Shown: piece after piece, positions 16,680 through 27,598 of the stretch
How the letters are laid out: every line of letters starts with the position of its first letter
Position numbering within the stretch: position 1 is the first letter of the stretch
DNA from: DATILL01 sp035476575
GTDB taxonomy: Bacteria; Actinomycetota; Actinomycetes; Mycobacteriales; JACQDL01
NCBI GenBank assembly: GCA_035476575.1
Contig: DATILL010000082.1
Coordinates: forward strand, 4,811 to 68,810
DNA length: 64,000 bases
Direction of reading: 5' to 3'
The notes under the pieces: generated by a model
The model's database searches: none
The model's input: the letters and a program-made list of their open reading frames with translations, nothing else
Told to the model about the DNA's origin: nothing
Made by a program: the position numbers and the translations under genes

Positions 16680-18278
16680 TCAGTCCTCGTCGAGGTCGAC
16701 GGAGTGAGCCTCGGTGGCGCCAATGCCGACAGCGATCTGCTGGAGCAGGTCATGGGGGACAGCCTGGTCGACGCACAGCACCATCAGGGCAACGCCACCC
16801 TTGCGGACGCGGGACACCTGCGCGCCGGCGATGTTGATCGCGGCGGCGCCGAGCTGCGCCCCCACCGCGCCGACGATCCCCGGCCGGTCGGCGTAGACGA
16901 GGAACAGCAGGTGCTGCTCGTCCGGCCGTACGTCCACGTCGAAGCCGTTGACCTCGGTCAGCTTCTCCACCTGCCGTGGCCCGGACAGGGTGCCCGAGAC
17001 GCTCACCTGCTGCCCGCTGGCCAGCACCCCCCGCACCGTGACCAGGTTGCGGAAGTCCTCGCTCTCGGCGTACGTCGCCAGCCCGACGTCCACCCCGCGG
17101 TCCTTGGCCAGCAGCGGCGCGTTGACGAACGTCACCCGCTCCTCGACCACGTCGGCGAAGACACCCTTCAGCGCCGCGAGCTGCAGTACCGACACGTCGT
17201 ACGTCGAGATCTCGCCACGCACCTCGACGGTGATCGACTGGGCCACCCCGCGGGCCAGCGCGGTGAACACCCGGCCAAGCTTCTCCACCAGCGGCAACGC
17301 CGGCCGGATCTCCTCGGCCACCACTCCCCCGGCCTGCACATTCACCGCGTCCGGCACGAACTCGCCGAGCAACGCCAGCTTGACCGACCGGGCCACGGCA
17401 AGACCTGCCTTGTCCTGCGCCTCTGCCGTGGACGCCCCGAGGTGCGGCGTCACCACCACGCCGGGCAGGCCGAACAGTGGGCTGGACGTGCACGGCTCCT
17501 TGGCGAACACGTCGATGCCCGCGCCGGCCACCCGCCCGGACCTGATCGCCTCGGCCAGCGCCGCCTCGTCGACCAAGCCGCCGCGGGCGGCGTTGATGAT
17601 CCGTACGCCGGGCTTGGCCCTGGCCAGCTCGGCCGCACCGATCAGCCCGACCGTCTCAGGGGTCTTGGGCAGGTGCACCGAGATGAAGTCGGACTGGGCG
17701 AGCAGCTCGTCCAGGGACACCAGACGGGCGCCGACGTGATCGGCCCGGGCGGCCTGGACATAGGGATCGTAGGCCAGCAGGGTCACCCCGAACGCCGCCA
17801 TCCGCTGTGCGAACAGGACGCCGATCCGGCCCAGCCCGAGCACCCCGACGGTCTTGCCGTCCAGCTCGACGCCAGTGTACTTCGACCGCTTCCACTGCCC
17901 GCCCTGCAAGGATGCGTCGGCGGCAGAGATGTTGCGGGCCACGGCGAGCAGGAGTCCGACGGCGTGCTCCGCGGCGCTGGTGATGTTCGAGGTCGGCGCG
18001 TTGACCACCAGCACGCCCCGGGCGGTCGCGGCCGGGACGTCGACGTTGTCCAGGCCGACCCCCGCTCTCGCCACCACCTTGAGGTTTCCCGCGGCGGCCA
18101 GGGCCTCGGCATCGATCTGGGTGGCGCTGCGGACCAGCACGGCGTCCGCATCGGCCAGCGCGGGCAGCAGCGCGGACCGGTCCGCCCCGTCGATCTGGCG
18201 CAGGTCAAAGTCGTGGGACAGCACATCGAGTGCGGACTGGGCGAGCTCTTCGGCGACGAGGACGACGGGCTTGCGCAC
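16680..18278 (-). CDS. serA: D-3-phosphoglycerate dehydrogenase
   Basis: A 532-residue enzyme, the first step of serine synthesis (3-phosphoglycerate to 3-phosphohydroxypyruvate, NAD). It is the long actinobacterial type: substrate and NAD domains with GVLGLGRIGVLFAQRM, the Arg in INAARGGLVDE, the Glu in DVFAKEP and the His in VVTPHLGASTAEAQ. An intervening ASB domain and a C-terminal ACT domain (LFLVYADRPGIVGAVGAQLG) usually confer serine feedback inhibition. It starts with GTG. It lies in the same direction as ilvC but ~950 bp away, separated by a plus-strand pseudogene. Confidence 0.97.
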   Translation of the reverse strand: MRKPVVLVAEELAQSALDVLSHDFDLRQIDGADRSALLPALADADAVLVRSATQIDAEALAAAGNLKVVARAGVGLDNVDVPAATARGVLVVNAPTSNITSAAEHAVGLLLAVARNISAADASLQGGQWKRSKYTGVELDGKTVGVLGLGRIGVLFAQRMAAFGVTLLAYDPYVQAARADHVGARLVSLDELLAQSDFISVHLPKTPETVGLIGAAELARAKPGVRIINAARGGLVDEAALAEAIRSGRVAGAGIDVFAKEPCTSSPLFGLPGVVVTPHLGASTAEAQDKAGLAVARSVKLALLGEFVPDAVNVQAGGVVAEEIRPALPLVEKLGRVFTALARGVAQSITVEVRGEISTYDVSVLQLAALKGVFADVVEERVTFVNAPLLAKDRGVDVGLATYAESEDFRNLVTVRGVLASGQQVSVSGTLSGPRQVEKLTEVNGFDVDVRPDEQHLLFLVYADRPGIVGAVGAQLGAAAINIAGAQVSRVRKGGVALMVLCVDQAVPHDLLQQIAVGIGATEAHSVDLDED

Positions 18279-18493
18279 GGGTAAACACTCCGGAGATCGG
18301 GACGGCCGGGCAGCGCCTGCGAGTCTAGCCAGCCCGCCCGGCCGCGCTGAGGTCGGCTCCAGGGCACCGGCTGACCACCCGGCTCAGCTCACCAACCGGC
18401 TGCCAGGAACATCTCAACCGGTACGAAAACCCGCGAACAACCCTGAGATACGAACAACTCCTGAGAACAGTCTTTCTTGCAGAGAGGATCTCC

Positions 18494-19112
18494 ATGTTGG
18501 GCATTCTGGCCAGGCGCGGGCTGGGCGGCGCGGCGGTCGCCGTCGGCGTACTGCTGCTCACATGCTGTGGCGCCTCGTCGACGGCAGGTTCTGGGCAGAG
18601 CCCGACCAGGCCGGTGCGGGACGCCCCGACCGGCACGCCGAGCGCCGCTCCACAAACGACCCAGCCGACCCGCACCCAGCCACCACAATGCGTCGGCACT
18701 GACGTGCGGGGACCCTGAGCGAGCTCGAGGCGGATGCCGTGCACGCCAGCGTCAGCATCGTGGCCACCAACACCAGCGCGCGCACCTGCACCATCTATGG
18801 CTACGGCGGCCTGGAGATGTACTCGGGCGGGGACGGGAGGCCGCTGCATGTGGTGTTGACCCGGGACCCGGTGCCGGACCGAGCCTGGTAACGCGTCGGC
18901 CGGGCGGCAAGGCGGCGAAGTCGCTGTCGTGGCGCACCCCGCCCAACGGAGGGGTGGGTGACCCGACCGACTGCATGGCGTTCGTCGGGTTCGTCAGCGT
19001 GATCCTGCCTGACGACACCCATCCCTTCGAGATCAACGGCGATCTCGGCCAGGTGTGCAACCACCGCCTGGTCCACGGCGGCTCCTGGGCGGCCGAGACT
19101 AGCGCTGGGTGA
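18494..19112 (+). pseudogene. Frameshifted DUF4232-type lipoprotein
   Basis: ATG 18494 follows AGAGAGGAT and gives a lipoprotein signal (VGVLLLTCCGAS) and a Thr/Pro-rich linker up to CVGTDVRG. The frame then breaks at about 18712, continues in a second frame (VSIVATNTSARTCTIYGYGG) and switches again near 18885 to a third (GKAAKSLSWRTPPNGG ... FVSVILPDDTHPFEIN). The three pieces in order make a typical DUF4232 extracellular beta-sandwich lipoprotein of actinobacteria. Two independent indels make it non-functional as read. Confidence 0.8.
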
Positions 19113-19234
19113 CGTTGGCGCCGACGATGCTGGGTACGTGGTTGCTGGATACGCGTGGTTGCTGGGCACCTGTTTCTCGCCGCGGGGGGAACAGGTGCCC
19201 AACGACAACCGTGATCCGTAGCCGTGCCCGGTGC

Positions 19235-20278
<1,044 letters not shown>

Positions 20279-20292
20279 TCATGCGGATGCCG

Positions 20293-20823
20293 TCAGGCGG
20301 TGTGCCGGTCAACCGGTCGCAGCGCGCTGGAGCTGGTGATCGAGCGAGGGCCGCGGCCGACCGCGACCATCCCAGACTGCACCATCTCTTTGATGCCAAA
20401 GGGCTCGAGCACCTTCAGCAGGGCGTCGAGCTTGTCACTAGTGCCGGTCGCCTCGACGGTCAGCGACTCGGCGTTCACGTCGACCACCCGGGCGCGGAAC
20501 ATCTCCACCAGCTCCCGAACATGACCGCGTTGGGCCATGTCGGCGCGGACCTTGACCAGCAGCAGCTCGCGCTGGACCGACTGGGCCTGATCCAGCTCAA
20601 CGATCTTGATCACGTTCACCAGCTTGTTGAGCTGCTTGGTGACCTGCTCCAGCGGCAGGTCCTCGACCGAGACCACGATGGTCATTCTGGAGATCTCACG
20701 GTGTTCGGTCGGGCCGACCGCGAGCGAGTCGATGTTGAACCCACGGCGACTGAACAGCCCGGACACCCGGGCCAGCACGCCGGGCTTGTTCTCCACCAGG
20801 ACAGAGAGCGTGTGTCGCGTCAT
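20293..20823 (-). CDS. ilvN: Acetolactate synthase small (regulatory) subunit
   Basis: 176 residues. An N-terminal ACT domain (HTLSVLVENKPGVLARVSGL, residues 4-75) is followed by the ACT-like C-terminal domain with VKVRADMAQRGHVRELVEMF. It activates IlvB and mediates feedback inhibition, normally by valine. Its ATG overlaps the ilvB stop as TGATG, so translation is likely coupled and the subunits are made in a fixed ratio. Confidence 0.96.
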   Translation of the reverse strand: MTRHTLSVLVENKPGVLARVSGLFSRRGFNIDSLAVGPTEHREISRMTIVVSVEDLPLEQVTKQLNKLVNVIKIVELDQAQSVQRELLLVKVRADMAQRGHVRELVEMFRARVVDVNAESLTVEATGTSDKLDALLKVLEPFGIKEMVQSGMVAVGRGPRSITSSSALRPVDRHTA

Positions 20824-22652
20824 CAGAGGTCCTCATCGAACGCCGGACGCACGTTGCGCGCGGCCAGAATCTCGTCGTTGCTTGTGCCCGCCGGCACCAT
20901 CGGCCAGACCATCGCGTCCTTGCCCACCACGAAGTCGACCACCACCGGCACGTCGTTGATCTCCATCGCCTTGCCGATCGCGATGTCCACCTCCTCCTTG
21001 GACTCGCAGCGCAGGCCTACGCAGCCGAAGGCCTCGGCCAGCTTGACGAAGTCCGGCACCCGGTGCTTGTGGGTGCCAAGGTCGGTGTTGGAGTACCGCT
21101 CGTCATAGAACAGCGTCTGCCATTGGCGAACCATGCCAAGGTTGCCGTTGTTGATGACCGCGACCTTGATCGGCACGGCCTCCAGCGCGCAGGTGGCGAG
21201 CTCCTGGTTGGTCATCTGGAAGCAGCCGTCACCGTCAATGGCCCACACGGTGGCGTCCGGCCGCCCCATCTTCGCGCCCATCGCCGCCGGCACGGCGTAT
21301 CCCATCGTGCCGAGGCCACCGGAGTTCAGCCAGGTGTAGGGGTGTTCGTACTTGACGAACTGCGCGGCCCACATCTGGTGCTGCCCGACGCCCGCGACGT
21401 ACACCGCCTCCGGCCCTGCGATGGCACCGAGGCGCTCGATCACGTACTGTGGCGCGAGCGAACCGTCCGCCGGCCACTCGTAGCCCAGCGGATAGGTCTG
21501 TCGCCAGCCGTCGAGCTGCCGCCACCAGCCGGTCAGGTCGGCCCGCCGGCCGGCGGCGTACTCCGCGGTCACAGCCTCGATGAGCTGCTCGATGACCTCG
21601 CGGCAGTCCCCGACGATTGGTACGTCGGCGGTGCGGTTCTTGGAGATCTCGGCTGGGTCGATGTCGGCGTGGATGACCGCGGCGCCGGGCGCGAAGGTGG
21701 CCAGCTTGCCGGTGACCCGGTCGTCGAACCGGGCGCCGAGGGTGATGAGCAGGTCTGCCTTCTGCAGCGAGGTCACGGCGGCGACCGTGCCATGCATGCC
21801 TGGCATGCCGAGGTGCTGGGCATGGCTGTCGGGGAAGGCACCACGGGCCATTAACGTGGTCACCACGGGGATGCCGGTCAGCTCGGCCAACGTGAGCAGT
21901 TCCTTCGCCGCGTGAGCCTTCAGGAGGCCGCCACCGATGTAGAACACCGGCCGCCGCGCCTCGGCGATCAGCCGGGCTGCTTCACGGACCTGCTTGCCGT
22001 GCGGGCGCAGCACCGGCCGATAGCCGGGCAGCTCAATCTGTGGCGGCCAACTGAACGTCGTACGGGCCTGCAGCACGTCCTTGGGAAGGTCGACCAGCAC
22101 AGGACCGGGGCGGCCGGTGCTGGCGATGTGGAACGCCTCCGCGATCACCTGCGGGATGTCGTCGGCATGCTGCACCAGGAAGTTGTGCTTGGTGATGGGG
22201 ATCGTGATGCCGCAGATGTCGGCTTCCTGGAACGCGTCGGTCCCGATCGACCCGCTCGGCACCTGGCCGGTGATCGCGACGATCGGGACGGAGTCCATGT
22301 AGGCGTCGGCGATCGGGGTGACCAGGTTGGTGGCGCCAGGTCCGGACGTGGCCATGCAGACGCCGACCTTGCCAGTGGCCTGGGCATAGCCCTCAGCCGC
22401 GTGCCCAGCACCCTGCTCGTGTCGGACGAGCACATGCCGAACCCGGACCGAGTCCAACAGCGGGTCGTACGCCGGCAGGATCGCTCCGCCCGGGATACCG
22501 AAGACAACCTCCGCGCCGATAGATTCGAGCGATCTGACGAGCGACTGCGCCCCCGTGCAGGGCTGAGCGTCTGGATGAGCCTCTGCGCGCGGCGGCGCGG
22601 GAGGGCGGGAGGGCGGACCGGGGACGGGCCCTCGCGGTGTGCTTGTTGGCAT
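20823..22652 (-). CDS. ilvB: Acetolactate synthase large subunit
   Basis: A 609-residue TPP/FAD enzyme making acetolactate from two pyruvates, or acetohydroxybutyrate from pyruvate plus 2-oxobutyrate. Motifs: [14 protein letters not shown], the catalytic Glu in [26 protein letters not shown], and the TPP-binding [14 protein letters not shown] ... [12 protein letters not shown] Pro-rich N-terminal tail of ~40 residues precedes the fold. ATG 22652 has AAAGG upstream. A longer frame starting at 22712 would overlap the leader terminator, so I reject it. Expression is probably governed by the leader peptide and attenuator just upstream. Confidence 0.97.
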   Translation of the reverse strand: MPTSTPRGPVPGPPSRPPAPPRAEAHPDAQPCTGAQSLVRSLESIGAEVVFGIPGGAILPAYDPLLDSVRVRHVLVRHEQGAGHAAEGYAQATGKVGVCMATSGPGATNLVTPIADAYMDSVPIVAITGQVPSGSIGTDAFQEADICGITIPITKHNFLVQHADDIPQVIAEAFHIASTGRPGPVLVDLPKDVLQARTTFSWPPQIELPGYRPVLRPHGKQVREAARLIAEARRPVFYIGGGLLKAHAAKELLTLAELTGIPVVTTLMARGAFPDSHAQHLGMPGMHGTVAAVTSLQKADLLITLGARFDDRVTGKLATFAPGAAVIHADIDPAEISKNRTADVPIVGDCREVIEQLIEAVTAEYAAGRRADLTGWWRQLDGWRQTYPLGYEWPADGSLAPQYVIERLGAIAGPEAVYVAGVGQHQMWAAQFVKYEHPYTWLNSGGLGTMGYAVPAAMGAKMGRPDATVWAIDGDGCFQMTNQELATCALEAVPIKVAVINNGNLGMVRQWQTLFYDERYSNTDLGTHKHRVPDFVKLAEAFGCVGLRCESKEEVDIAIGKAMEINDVPVVVDFVVGKDAMVWPMVPAGTSNDEILAARNVRPAFDEDL

Positions 22653-22689
22653 GGCTGGCCTTTGGCGTCGAGGCGGGTACGGAGCCAAG

Positions 22690-22719
22690 AAAAAACCCCC
22701 CGTGCCAAGCACTGAGGGG
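22690..22719 (-). terminator. Leader terminator (attenuator) before ilvB
   Basis: On the minus strand CCCCTC(A)GTGC pairs with GCACGGGGGG around loop TTG, with one bulged A, followed by six T. This intrinsic terminator lies 27 bp after the leader stop codon and 37 bp before the ilvB start. Confidence 0.85.
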
Positions 22720-22746
22720 CTGCGCGTCGACCGAGTCGGCGACGCG

Positions 22747-22773
22747 CTAGCAGACTACGAGGATCAGATGCAT
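22747..22773 (-). CDS. ilvB leader peptide
   Basis: The frame ATG CAT CTG ATC CTC GTA GTC TGC TAG codes MHLILVVC. Five of its eight codons are Leu, Ile or Val, the products of the pathway. With the terminator that follows, it is a textbook attenuation leader. The promoter directly upstream predicts a transcript starting at or within a few bases of this ATG (or of the in-frame GTG two codons earlier). Confidence 0.75.
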   Translation of the reverse strand: MHLILVVC

Positions 22774-22780
22774 GGCCACG

Positions 22781-22843
22781 ACGGTACGGGGCGGCACAGG
22801 AGGGAGTCAACTCTGCGGGACGCCGTTCCCACATACTGGGAAC
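22781..22843 (-). promoter_or_regulatory. ilvB promoter and upstream palindrome
   Basis: Minus strand: -35 TTGACT (22810-22805), an 18-bp spacer and -10 TACCGT (22786-22781), which places the start about 7 nt on, at the leader ATG. Further upstream is the inverted repeat GTTCCCACATACTGGGAAC (22825-22843). Its centre is ~60 bp from the predicted start, a position suited to an activator. Its TTCCC-N7-GGGAA core matches the leuB site. Confidence 0.6.
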
Positions 22844-22904
22844 CTCAGTTGAACACGGACGATCTGGGACCATCGGGTTGACGCATGTCTCGGGCATGGA
22901 CCGC

Positions 22905-24599
22905 TCACCCGCAGACCGCGCCCGCGGCGGCGGAGCCGACCAGCTTCATGTACTTCGCCAGGACGCCTGTCTCGAACCGGGACGCCTGCGGCTTCCAGGC
23001 GGACAGTCGCTGGCCGAGCTCGTCTTCCTCCACCAGCAGGTCCAGAGTCCGGGCAGCCAGGTCCAGCCGGATCCGGTCGCCATCTGCGATCAGAGCGATT
23101 GGCCCGCCCACCGCGGCCTCGGGCGCGACATGGCCAATGCAGAGGCCCGTCGTACCGCCGGAGAACCGGCCGTCGGTGAGCAGCAGCACGTCCTTGCCCA
23201 GCCCTGCACCCTTGATCGCCCCGGTCACGGCCAGCATCTCGCGCATGCCCGGTCCGCCACGCGGTCCCTCGTAACGGATCACCACGACATCACCGGCGCG
23301 CAACGACCCTGTGGTCACGGCATCCATCGCGCCTTCCTCGCCATCGAAGACCCGGGCCGTACCCTCGAACACCTCACTGTCAAAACCGGCGGACTTGACC
23401 ACCGCGCCTTCCGGCGCTAGAGAACCGCGCAGGATTGTGATCCCGCCGGTGCGATGAATCGGATCCGACAGAACATGGATGATCTTGCCGTCCGGATCCG
23501 GTGGAGCGATCTCGGCAAGGTTCTCAGCGATCGTGCGGCCCGTTACGGTGAGACAGTCACCGTGCAGCAACCCAGCGTCGAGCAACGCCTTCATCACCAC
23601 CGGCAGACCACCGATCCGGTCCACGTCGTTCATCACGTACCGACCGAACGGCTTGACGTCAGCCAGGTGTGGCACCCGGTCACCGATTCGGTTGAAATCG
23701 TCCAGATCAAGATCAACCCGAGCCTCATGCGCAATCGCCAGCAGGTGCAGCACGGCGTTGGTTGAGCCACCGACTGCCATCACCACAGCGATCGCGTTCT
23801 CGAAAGCCTGCTTGGTCAGGATCTGCCGAGCGGTGATGCCCTGCCGAACCAGTTCCACGACGGCTTCGCCGGCCCGCTCCGCGTACACGTCACGGCGAGC
23901 GTCCGGGCCAGGCGGAGACGCTGAGCCTGGCAAGGACATGCCCAGCGCCTCGGCCGCGCTGGCCATCGTGTTCGCTGTGTACATCCCACCGCAAGCACCT
24001 TCGCTAGGGCAGAAGTGGCGCTCGATCTCGTCGAGCTCAGCCCGGGTGATCCGACCCATCACGCATGCGCCGATCCCCTCGAACGCATCGATGATCGTGA
24101 TGTCTCGGTCGCCGAGCCGGCCTGGAAGCGTCGAACCCGCATACAAGAAAGCGGCAGCCACGTCCAGCCGTGCCGCCGACATCAGCATGCCTGGCAGCGA
24201 CTTGTCGCAGCCGGCCAGCAGCACCACGCCGTCCAGGCGCTCCGCCTCCATCACCGTCTCCACCGAGTCGGCAATGATCTCCCGGGAGACCAGCGAGTAG
24301 TGCATCCCGACGTGGCCCATCGATATCCCGTCGGACACAGAGATGGTCCCGAACTCCATCGGGAAGCCCCCAGCTCCCCGGACCCCAACCTTTGCCTGCT
24401 TGGCCAACCGGGCCAGCGGAAGGTTGCATGGTGTGATCTCATTCCAGCTCGACGCCACGCCGATCTGTGGTGAGTCCCAGTCGTCGTCCGTCATCCCTAC
24501 CGCCCGCAGCATGCCACGCGCGCCCGCGCGCTCGATGCCGTCGGTAACCTCAAAGCTCCGCGGCTTGTTCGGTCGTGGTCCGTGGCTGGCGCTGGTCAC
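22905..24599 (-). CDS. ilvD: Dihydroxy-acid dehydratase
   Basis: A 564-residue Fe-S dehydratase converting dihydroxyisovalerate and dihydroxymethylvalerate to the 2-oxo acids of Val/Leu and Ile. Cluster cysteines are visible in [25 protein letters not shown] and [16 protein letters not shown]. Other family blocks are [14 protein letters not shown] and [23 protein letters not shown] 24599 follows AAAGGGG. It has the same orientation as ilvB, 131 bp upstream of the ilvB leader, but ilvB has its own promoter. Confidence 0.97.
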   Translation of the reverse strand: MTSASHGPRPNKPRSFEVTDGIERAGARGMLRAVGMTDDDWDSPQIGVASSWNEITPCNLPLARLAKQAKVGVRGAGGFPMEFGTISVSDGISMGHVGMHYSLVSREIIADSVETVMEAERLDGVVLLAGCDKSLPGMLMSAARLDVAAAFLYAGSTLPGRLGDRDITIIDAFEGIGACVMGRITRAELDEIERHFCPSEGACGGMYTANTMASAAEALGMSLPGSASPPGPDARRDVYAERAGEAVVELVRQGITARQILTKQAFENAIAVVMAVGGSTNAVLHLLAIAHEARVDLDLDDFNRIGDRVPHLADVKPFGRYVMNDVDRIGGLPVVMKALLDAGLLHGDCLTVTGRTIAENLAEIAPPDPDGKIIHVLSDPIHRTGGITILRGSLAPEGAVVKSAGFDSEVFEGTARVFDGEEGAMDAVTTGSLRAGDVVVIRYEGPRGGPGMREMLAVTGAIKGAGLGKDVLLLTDGRFSGGTTGLCIGHVAPEAAVGGPIALIADGDRIRLDLAARTLDLLVEEDELGQRLSAWKPQASRFETGVLAKYMKLVGSAAAGAVCG

Positions 24600-24775
24600 G
24601 GGACGCCCCTTTCGATCGATGTCGCTTATGGCCGGACGTGCCCATGGATGACCCAGGCGGACGGCGGCCGGGAGTAGTCACGGCGGTGACGCTCACCATA
24701 GTTGATGAGCGGTTTGACCAGACCGGGACGCCCCGCGGCCTCGGCCTACGCCCCCGCAACCGGCAAGATGGAGCC

Positions 24776-25171
24776 ATGGCCGACGCCACCACCGTCCAGA
24801 TCCGGACCAGTCGGATCGCGCTGCTAGCCAGCTTGTTCGGACTCAGCTTCGCCACCCCGCTGGCGCTGGCAAGTCCCTGGCTCGTCTGGGTGTACCTGGC
24901 GCCGATGCTGGTGACGATCTGGGTCGTTCGGGCCGGGGTGGACGTAGACACCGACGGCATGACCGTTCGCGCTCTTGTGGGCTCCCGGCGGGTCCCGTGG
25001 TCGCAGGTCGCCGGCCTGGAGGTTGACTCGGCCGGCCGGGTGCGACTGGTGCTGGCCGGCGAGGGCGGACGAGCGATCCGACTGCCGACCGCTCGGGCAC
25101 GACACCTGCCGGTGATCGCTGCTGCGAGCGGAGGGCATCTCACCGACCCCACGGCCAAGCCGACGCCGTAG
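24776..25171 (+). CDS. PH-domain-like membrane protein
   Basis: 131 residues: two adjacent hydrophobic helices (ALLASLFGLSFATPLALASP, WLVWVYLAPMLVTIWVVRAG), then a beta-rich domain with DTDGMTVRALVGSRRVPWSQVAGLEVD and RLPTARARHLPVI. This matches the low-molecular-weight protein antigen 6/PH-like membrane family widely found next to ilvD in actinobacteria. Its role is unknown. ATG 24776 lies after an unrelated extension of the frame. Confidence 0.8.
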   Translation: MADATTVQIRTSRIALLASLFGLSFATPLALASPWLVWVYLAPMLVTIWVVRAGVDVDTDGMTVRALVGSRRVPWSQVAGLEVDSAGRVRLVLAGEGGRAIRLPTARARHLPVIAAASGGHLTDPTAKPTP

Positions 25172-25363
25172 AACAGTCGCGGTGTCACCCCTGGCGCAGG
25201 GACCATCCCGGCGCAGCGCACCGTTCACCGCCCGCGGGCGAGGCGGGCAGCCGCAGAGCCAGAACAGTCGGCTACGGCGGCAGGCCGTCGTCGTTCCGAG
25301 GCTCGGCGTGGCGTACGGCGTCTCAGTCATGCCGGAGATCTTCGGTCGGTTGGTCTAGGGTTG

Positions 25364-25405
25364 TCAATCACCCGATTGAATGTCTTGCCACTCATTCGGT
25401 TGAGT
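25364..25405 (+). promoter_or_regulatory. Palindromic operators before the TetR gene
   Basis: TCAATCACCCGATTGA (25364-25379) and ACTCATTCGGTTGAGT (25390-25405) are two inverted repeats with related half-sites (CGATTGA and CGGTTGA), just before the start codon. The arrangement fits autoregulation by the TetR protein. Confidence 0.6.
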
Positions 25406-25409
25406 GGGT

Positions 25410-26090
25410 ATGGTGACGCCCGTGACGAAGCAACCCATCGCCGCAGGCGACCCTGACCGCCCGCCTCGTCGCGCTCCCGACCCTCAGCAAGGTTCGCGTA
25501 ACGCCGCTCATACGCGGGAGCGGATCCTGCAGGCTGCGGTCGCTGAGTTCGGGGCAAAGGGCTACTCGGGTGCCCGGACGGCCGGGATCGCGGAGCGAGC
25601 TGGGGTCAACCCACAGCTCATCTCCTACTATTTCGGAGGCAAGCAGGGCCTGATGGCTGAGCTACGGCGGCGATGGACATCCGCCGAGGCCGTGATCGCA
25701 CCTTCCGGCTCGTCCATGGAGGATGCGTTCGCGGCCTATCTGGACGCGACGCTGGATCGACCAGACTGGGCACGCCTGGCCATCTGGCACGGGCTTGAAG
25801 ACAACCCCGACAATGACGAGACGGTCACAGCGACCCAACGATCAAACATGCGCGAGGCCGTCGAACGGGTCCGCCGACGGCAGACGGCCGGTGAGGTCAC
25901 AGACGAGCTCGAGGCTGAGTTCATTACGCTGGTCGCGTACGTCGTGGCGTTTGCCCCGATCGCGATGCCTCAAGTTGTCGAGAGCATCTACGGTGTCGAT
26001 CGGTACTCACCGGACTTTCGACGCCGCTGTCGCGAGCAGCTCGCCAGGATGATCCACCCGTTGGACAGGTCTTCAGGGAGCCAGCCATGA
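25410..26090 (+). CDS. TetR family transcriptional regulator
   Basis: 226 residues. A Pro/Arg-rich N-terminal tail precedes the TetR HTH (ERILQAAVAEFGAKGYSGAR ... AERAGVNPQLISYYFGGKQG, residues ~33-80). The C-terminal ligand domain is all-alpha (DATLDRPDWARLAIWHGLED), similar to TetR_C groups for small lipophilic ligands. GTG 25404 and GTG 25422 are alternative starts. The next plus-strand gene is 236 bp away, so the target is not evident beyond itself. Confidence 0.88.
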   Translation: MVTPVTKQPIAAGDPDRPPRRAPDPQQGSRNAAHTRERILQAAVAEFGAKGYSGARTAGIAERAGVNPQLISYYFGGKQGLMAELRRRWTSAEAVIAPSGSSMEDAFAAYLDATLDRPDWARLAIWHGLEDNPDNDETVTATQRSNMREAVERVRRRQTAGEVTDELEAEFITLVAYVVAFAPIAMPQVVESIYGVDRYSPDFRRRCREQLARMIHPLDRSSGSQP

Positions 26091-26326
26091 GCAAGGCAGT
26101 CCTGTTCAGTAGTCCGATCCGGTCAGGCAGGTCGCAGGCCTTCACAGACCCATGATCGTTCTCGGTGAGCACGACCTAGGTGTCGCTCTTGGGGTTCGGT
26201 CGATAACAAGACGTACACGGCTGGCATGGCTGCGGCTTAAGGGGCGATCCGATCATGCGTTCGATCAACAAGCCGGCGTGGCAAGGGCGCTGCCAACGCC
26301 TCGCATTGTCAGGAAGACTGGACACC

Positions 26327-27550
26327 ATGGCACGCCCGGACCGCCCGTTCATCACCACCGTGGCGGCCGCGGTGGTGACGATGCTGACAGGCATCATGCT
26401 GCTGTCCGGCTGCGGTTACGGGTCTGCGAACGCCGCACCGACGTGGGTGCCCAAGCCCGACACGCTACCCCCGGTCGGTGGTCCTGATCCACAACTGTCC
26501 ACCCAGCCTGAGCCTGGTCAGGGCGGCGGGGGGAGGCAGGGCACTGGCGCGCCCGGACAGCCCGGGCAGGCAGGCGACCCGAACGTGGTGGCCAGCAAGC
26601 TGCGCGCACCGTGGGGGCTGGCCACGCTGCCGGATGGCACCGCACTCGTCGGCGAGCGCACGACCGGACGGATCTTGCGCGTCGCTCCTGACCGATCCGT
26701 GCCCCCACAAGAGGTGATGCGAATAGCCGGTCTGGACGGCGGCGGCGACGGCGGGCTGCTCGGCCTGGCGATCTCCCCCTCATACCGCGAGGACCGGCTG
26801 GTCTTCGGGTACCTCACCACAGCGACCGACAACCGGGTCGTTCGTTTCGAGCTCGGCGGCATCCCGACACCTATTATCACCGGCATCCCCAAGGGCCACA
26901 CTGGCAACGGCGGGCGCATCGAGTTCGGACCAGATGACCTGCTCTACGTCGGCACAGGAGATGGGGACAAGCCCGCACTGGCGCAGGCCCACTCCAGCCT
27001 TGCCGGCAAGATCCTGCGAGTTGACCAGTTCGGGCGTCCGGCCAGGAACAACCCAGACCCTTCGTCCGCCGTGTACTCCACCGGTCATGGCAACGTATCC
27101 GGGCTGTGCTGGAACGATGACAAAGAGCTGTTCGCGGTAGAAAACACCGGGCCGACCGCAGAGCTGAACCGGATACGAGCCGGGACCAACCACGGCTGGC
27201 CGGCGGTTCGGGGCAAGGCCCACCAGCCGGACTATGTTGACCCAGCGCAGACCTTCGAGGCGAACACAGCTCCCATCGGTGGCTGCGCCATTATCGGGTT
27301 CGGGCTGTTCGCGACCAGTCTCACCGGGCAGAAGCTTCTTGCCATCACCTTGGACGGCACTGGCTCGCCGGGCGCCGTGGACCCGCTGTTGAACCATGTC
27401 TACGGCAGGCTCCGCACTGTCGAGGCCGCCTCGGACGGCGCACTGTGGTTGACCACCGCCAACCACGACGCTGAAGGCAAAGCGATCCCGGACGATGACC
27501 GAGTGATCCGTATCCTGCCACCACCAGATTCCACCACCTCACCAGTCTAG
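26327..27550 (+). CDS. PQQ-type sugar dehydrogenase-like lipoprotein, divergent copy
   Basis: 407 residues, with a lipoprotein signal (LTGIMLLSGC), a Gly/Pro-rich linker and a six-bladed soluble glucose/aldose dehydrogenase propeller: LRAPWGLATLPDGTALVGER, GGDGGLLGLAISPSY, GRIEFGPDDLLYVGTGDGD, GHGNVSGLCWN, NHGWPAVRGKAH, PDDDRVIRILPP. Compared with the next gene, the catalytic His of NHDGGR is replaced (TGNGGR) and the PQQ-contacting Arg of GHRNVQG is Gly (GHGNVSG). It may bind sugar or be a pseudoenzyme. It is 48 bp before its paralog, likely in one operon. Confidence 0.85.
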   Translation: MARPDRPFITTVAAAVVTMLTGIMLLSGCGYGSANAAPTWVPKPDTLPPVGGPDPQLSTQPEPGQGGGGRQGTGAPGQPGQAGDPNVVASKLRAPWGLATLPDGTALVGERTTGRILRVAPDRSVPPQEVMRIAGLDGGGDGGLLGLAISPSYREDRLVFGYLTTATDNRVVRFELGGIPTPIITGIPKGHTGNGGRIEFGPDDLLYVGTGDGDKPALAQAHSSLAGKILRVDQFGRPARNNPDPSSAVYSTGHGNVSGLCWNDDKELFAVENTGPTAELNRIRAGTNHGWPAVRGKAHQPDYVDPAQTFEANTAPIGGCAIIGFGLFATSLTGQKLLAITLDGTGSPGAVDPLLNHVYGRLRTVEAASDGALWLTTANHDAEGKAIPDDDRVIRILPPPDSTTSPV

Positions 27551-27598
27551 TTCCCGTCGGCCGACGACCATCGCGGACATCACCTCTGTAGGGACTAC

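Noticed and set aside
16600..16680. Short GTCATTCCTCA-type direct repeat after serA
   Set aside because: Two imperfect copies only, with no hairpin or partner elsewhere; not enough to call an element.
22653..22712. Longer IlvB start at 22712
   Set aside because: It would overlap the leader terminator and adds a non-conserved stretch.
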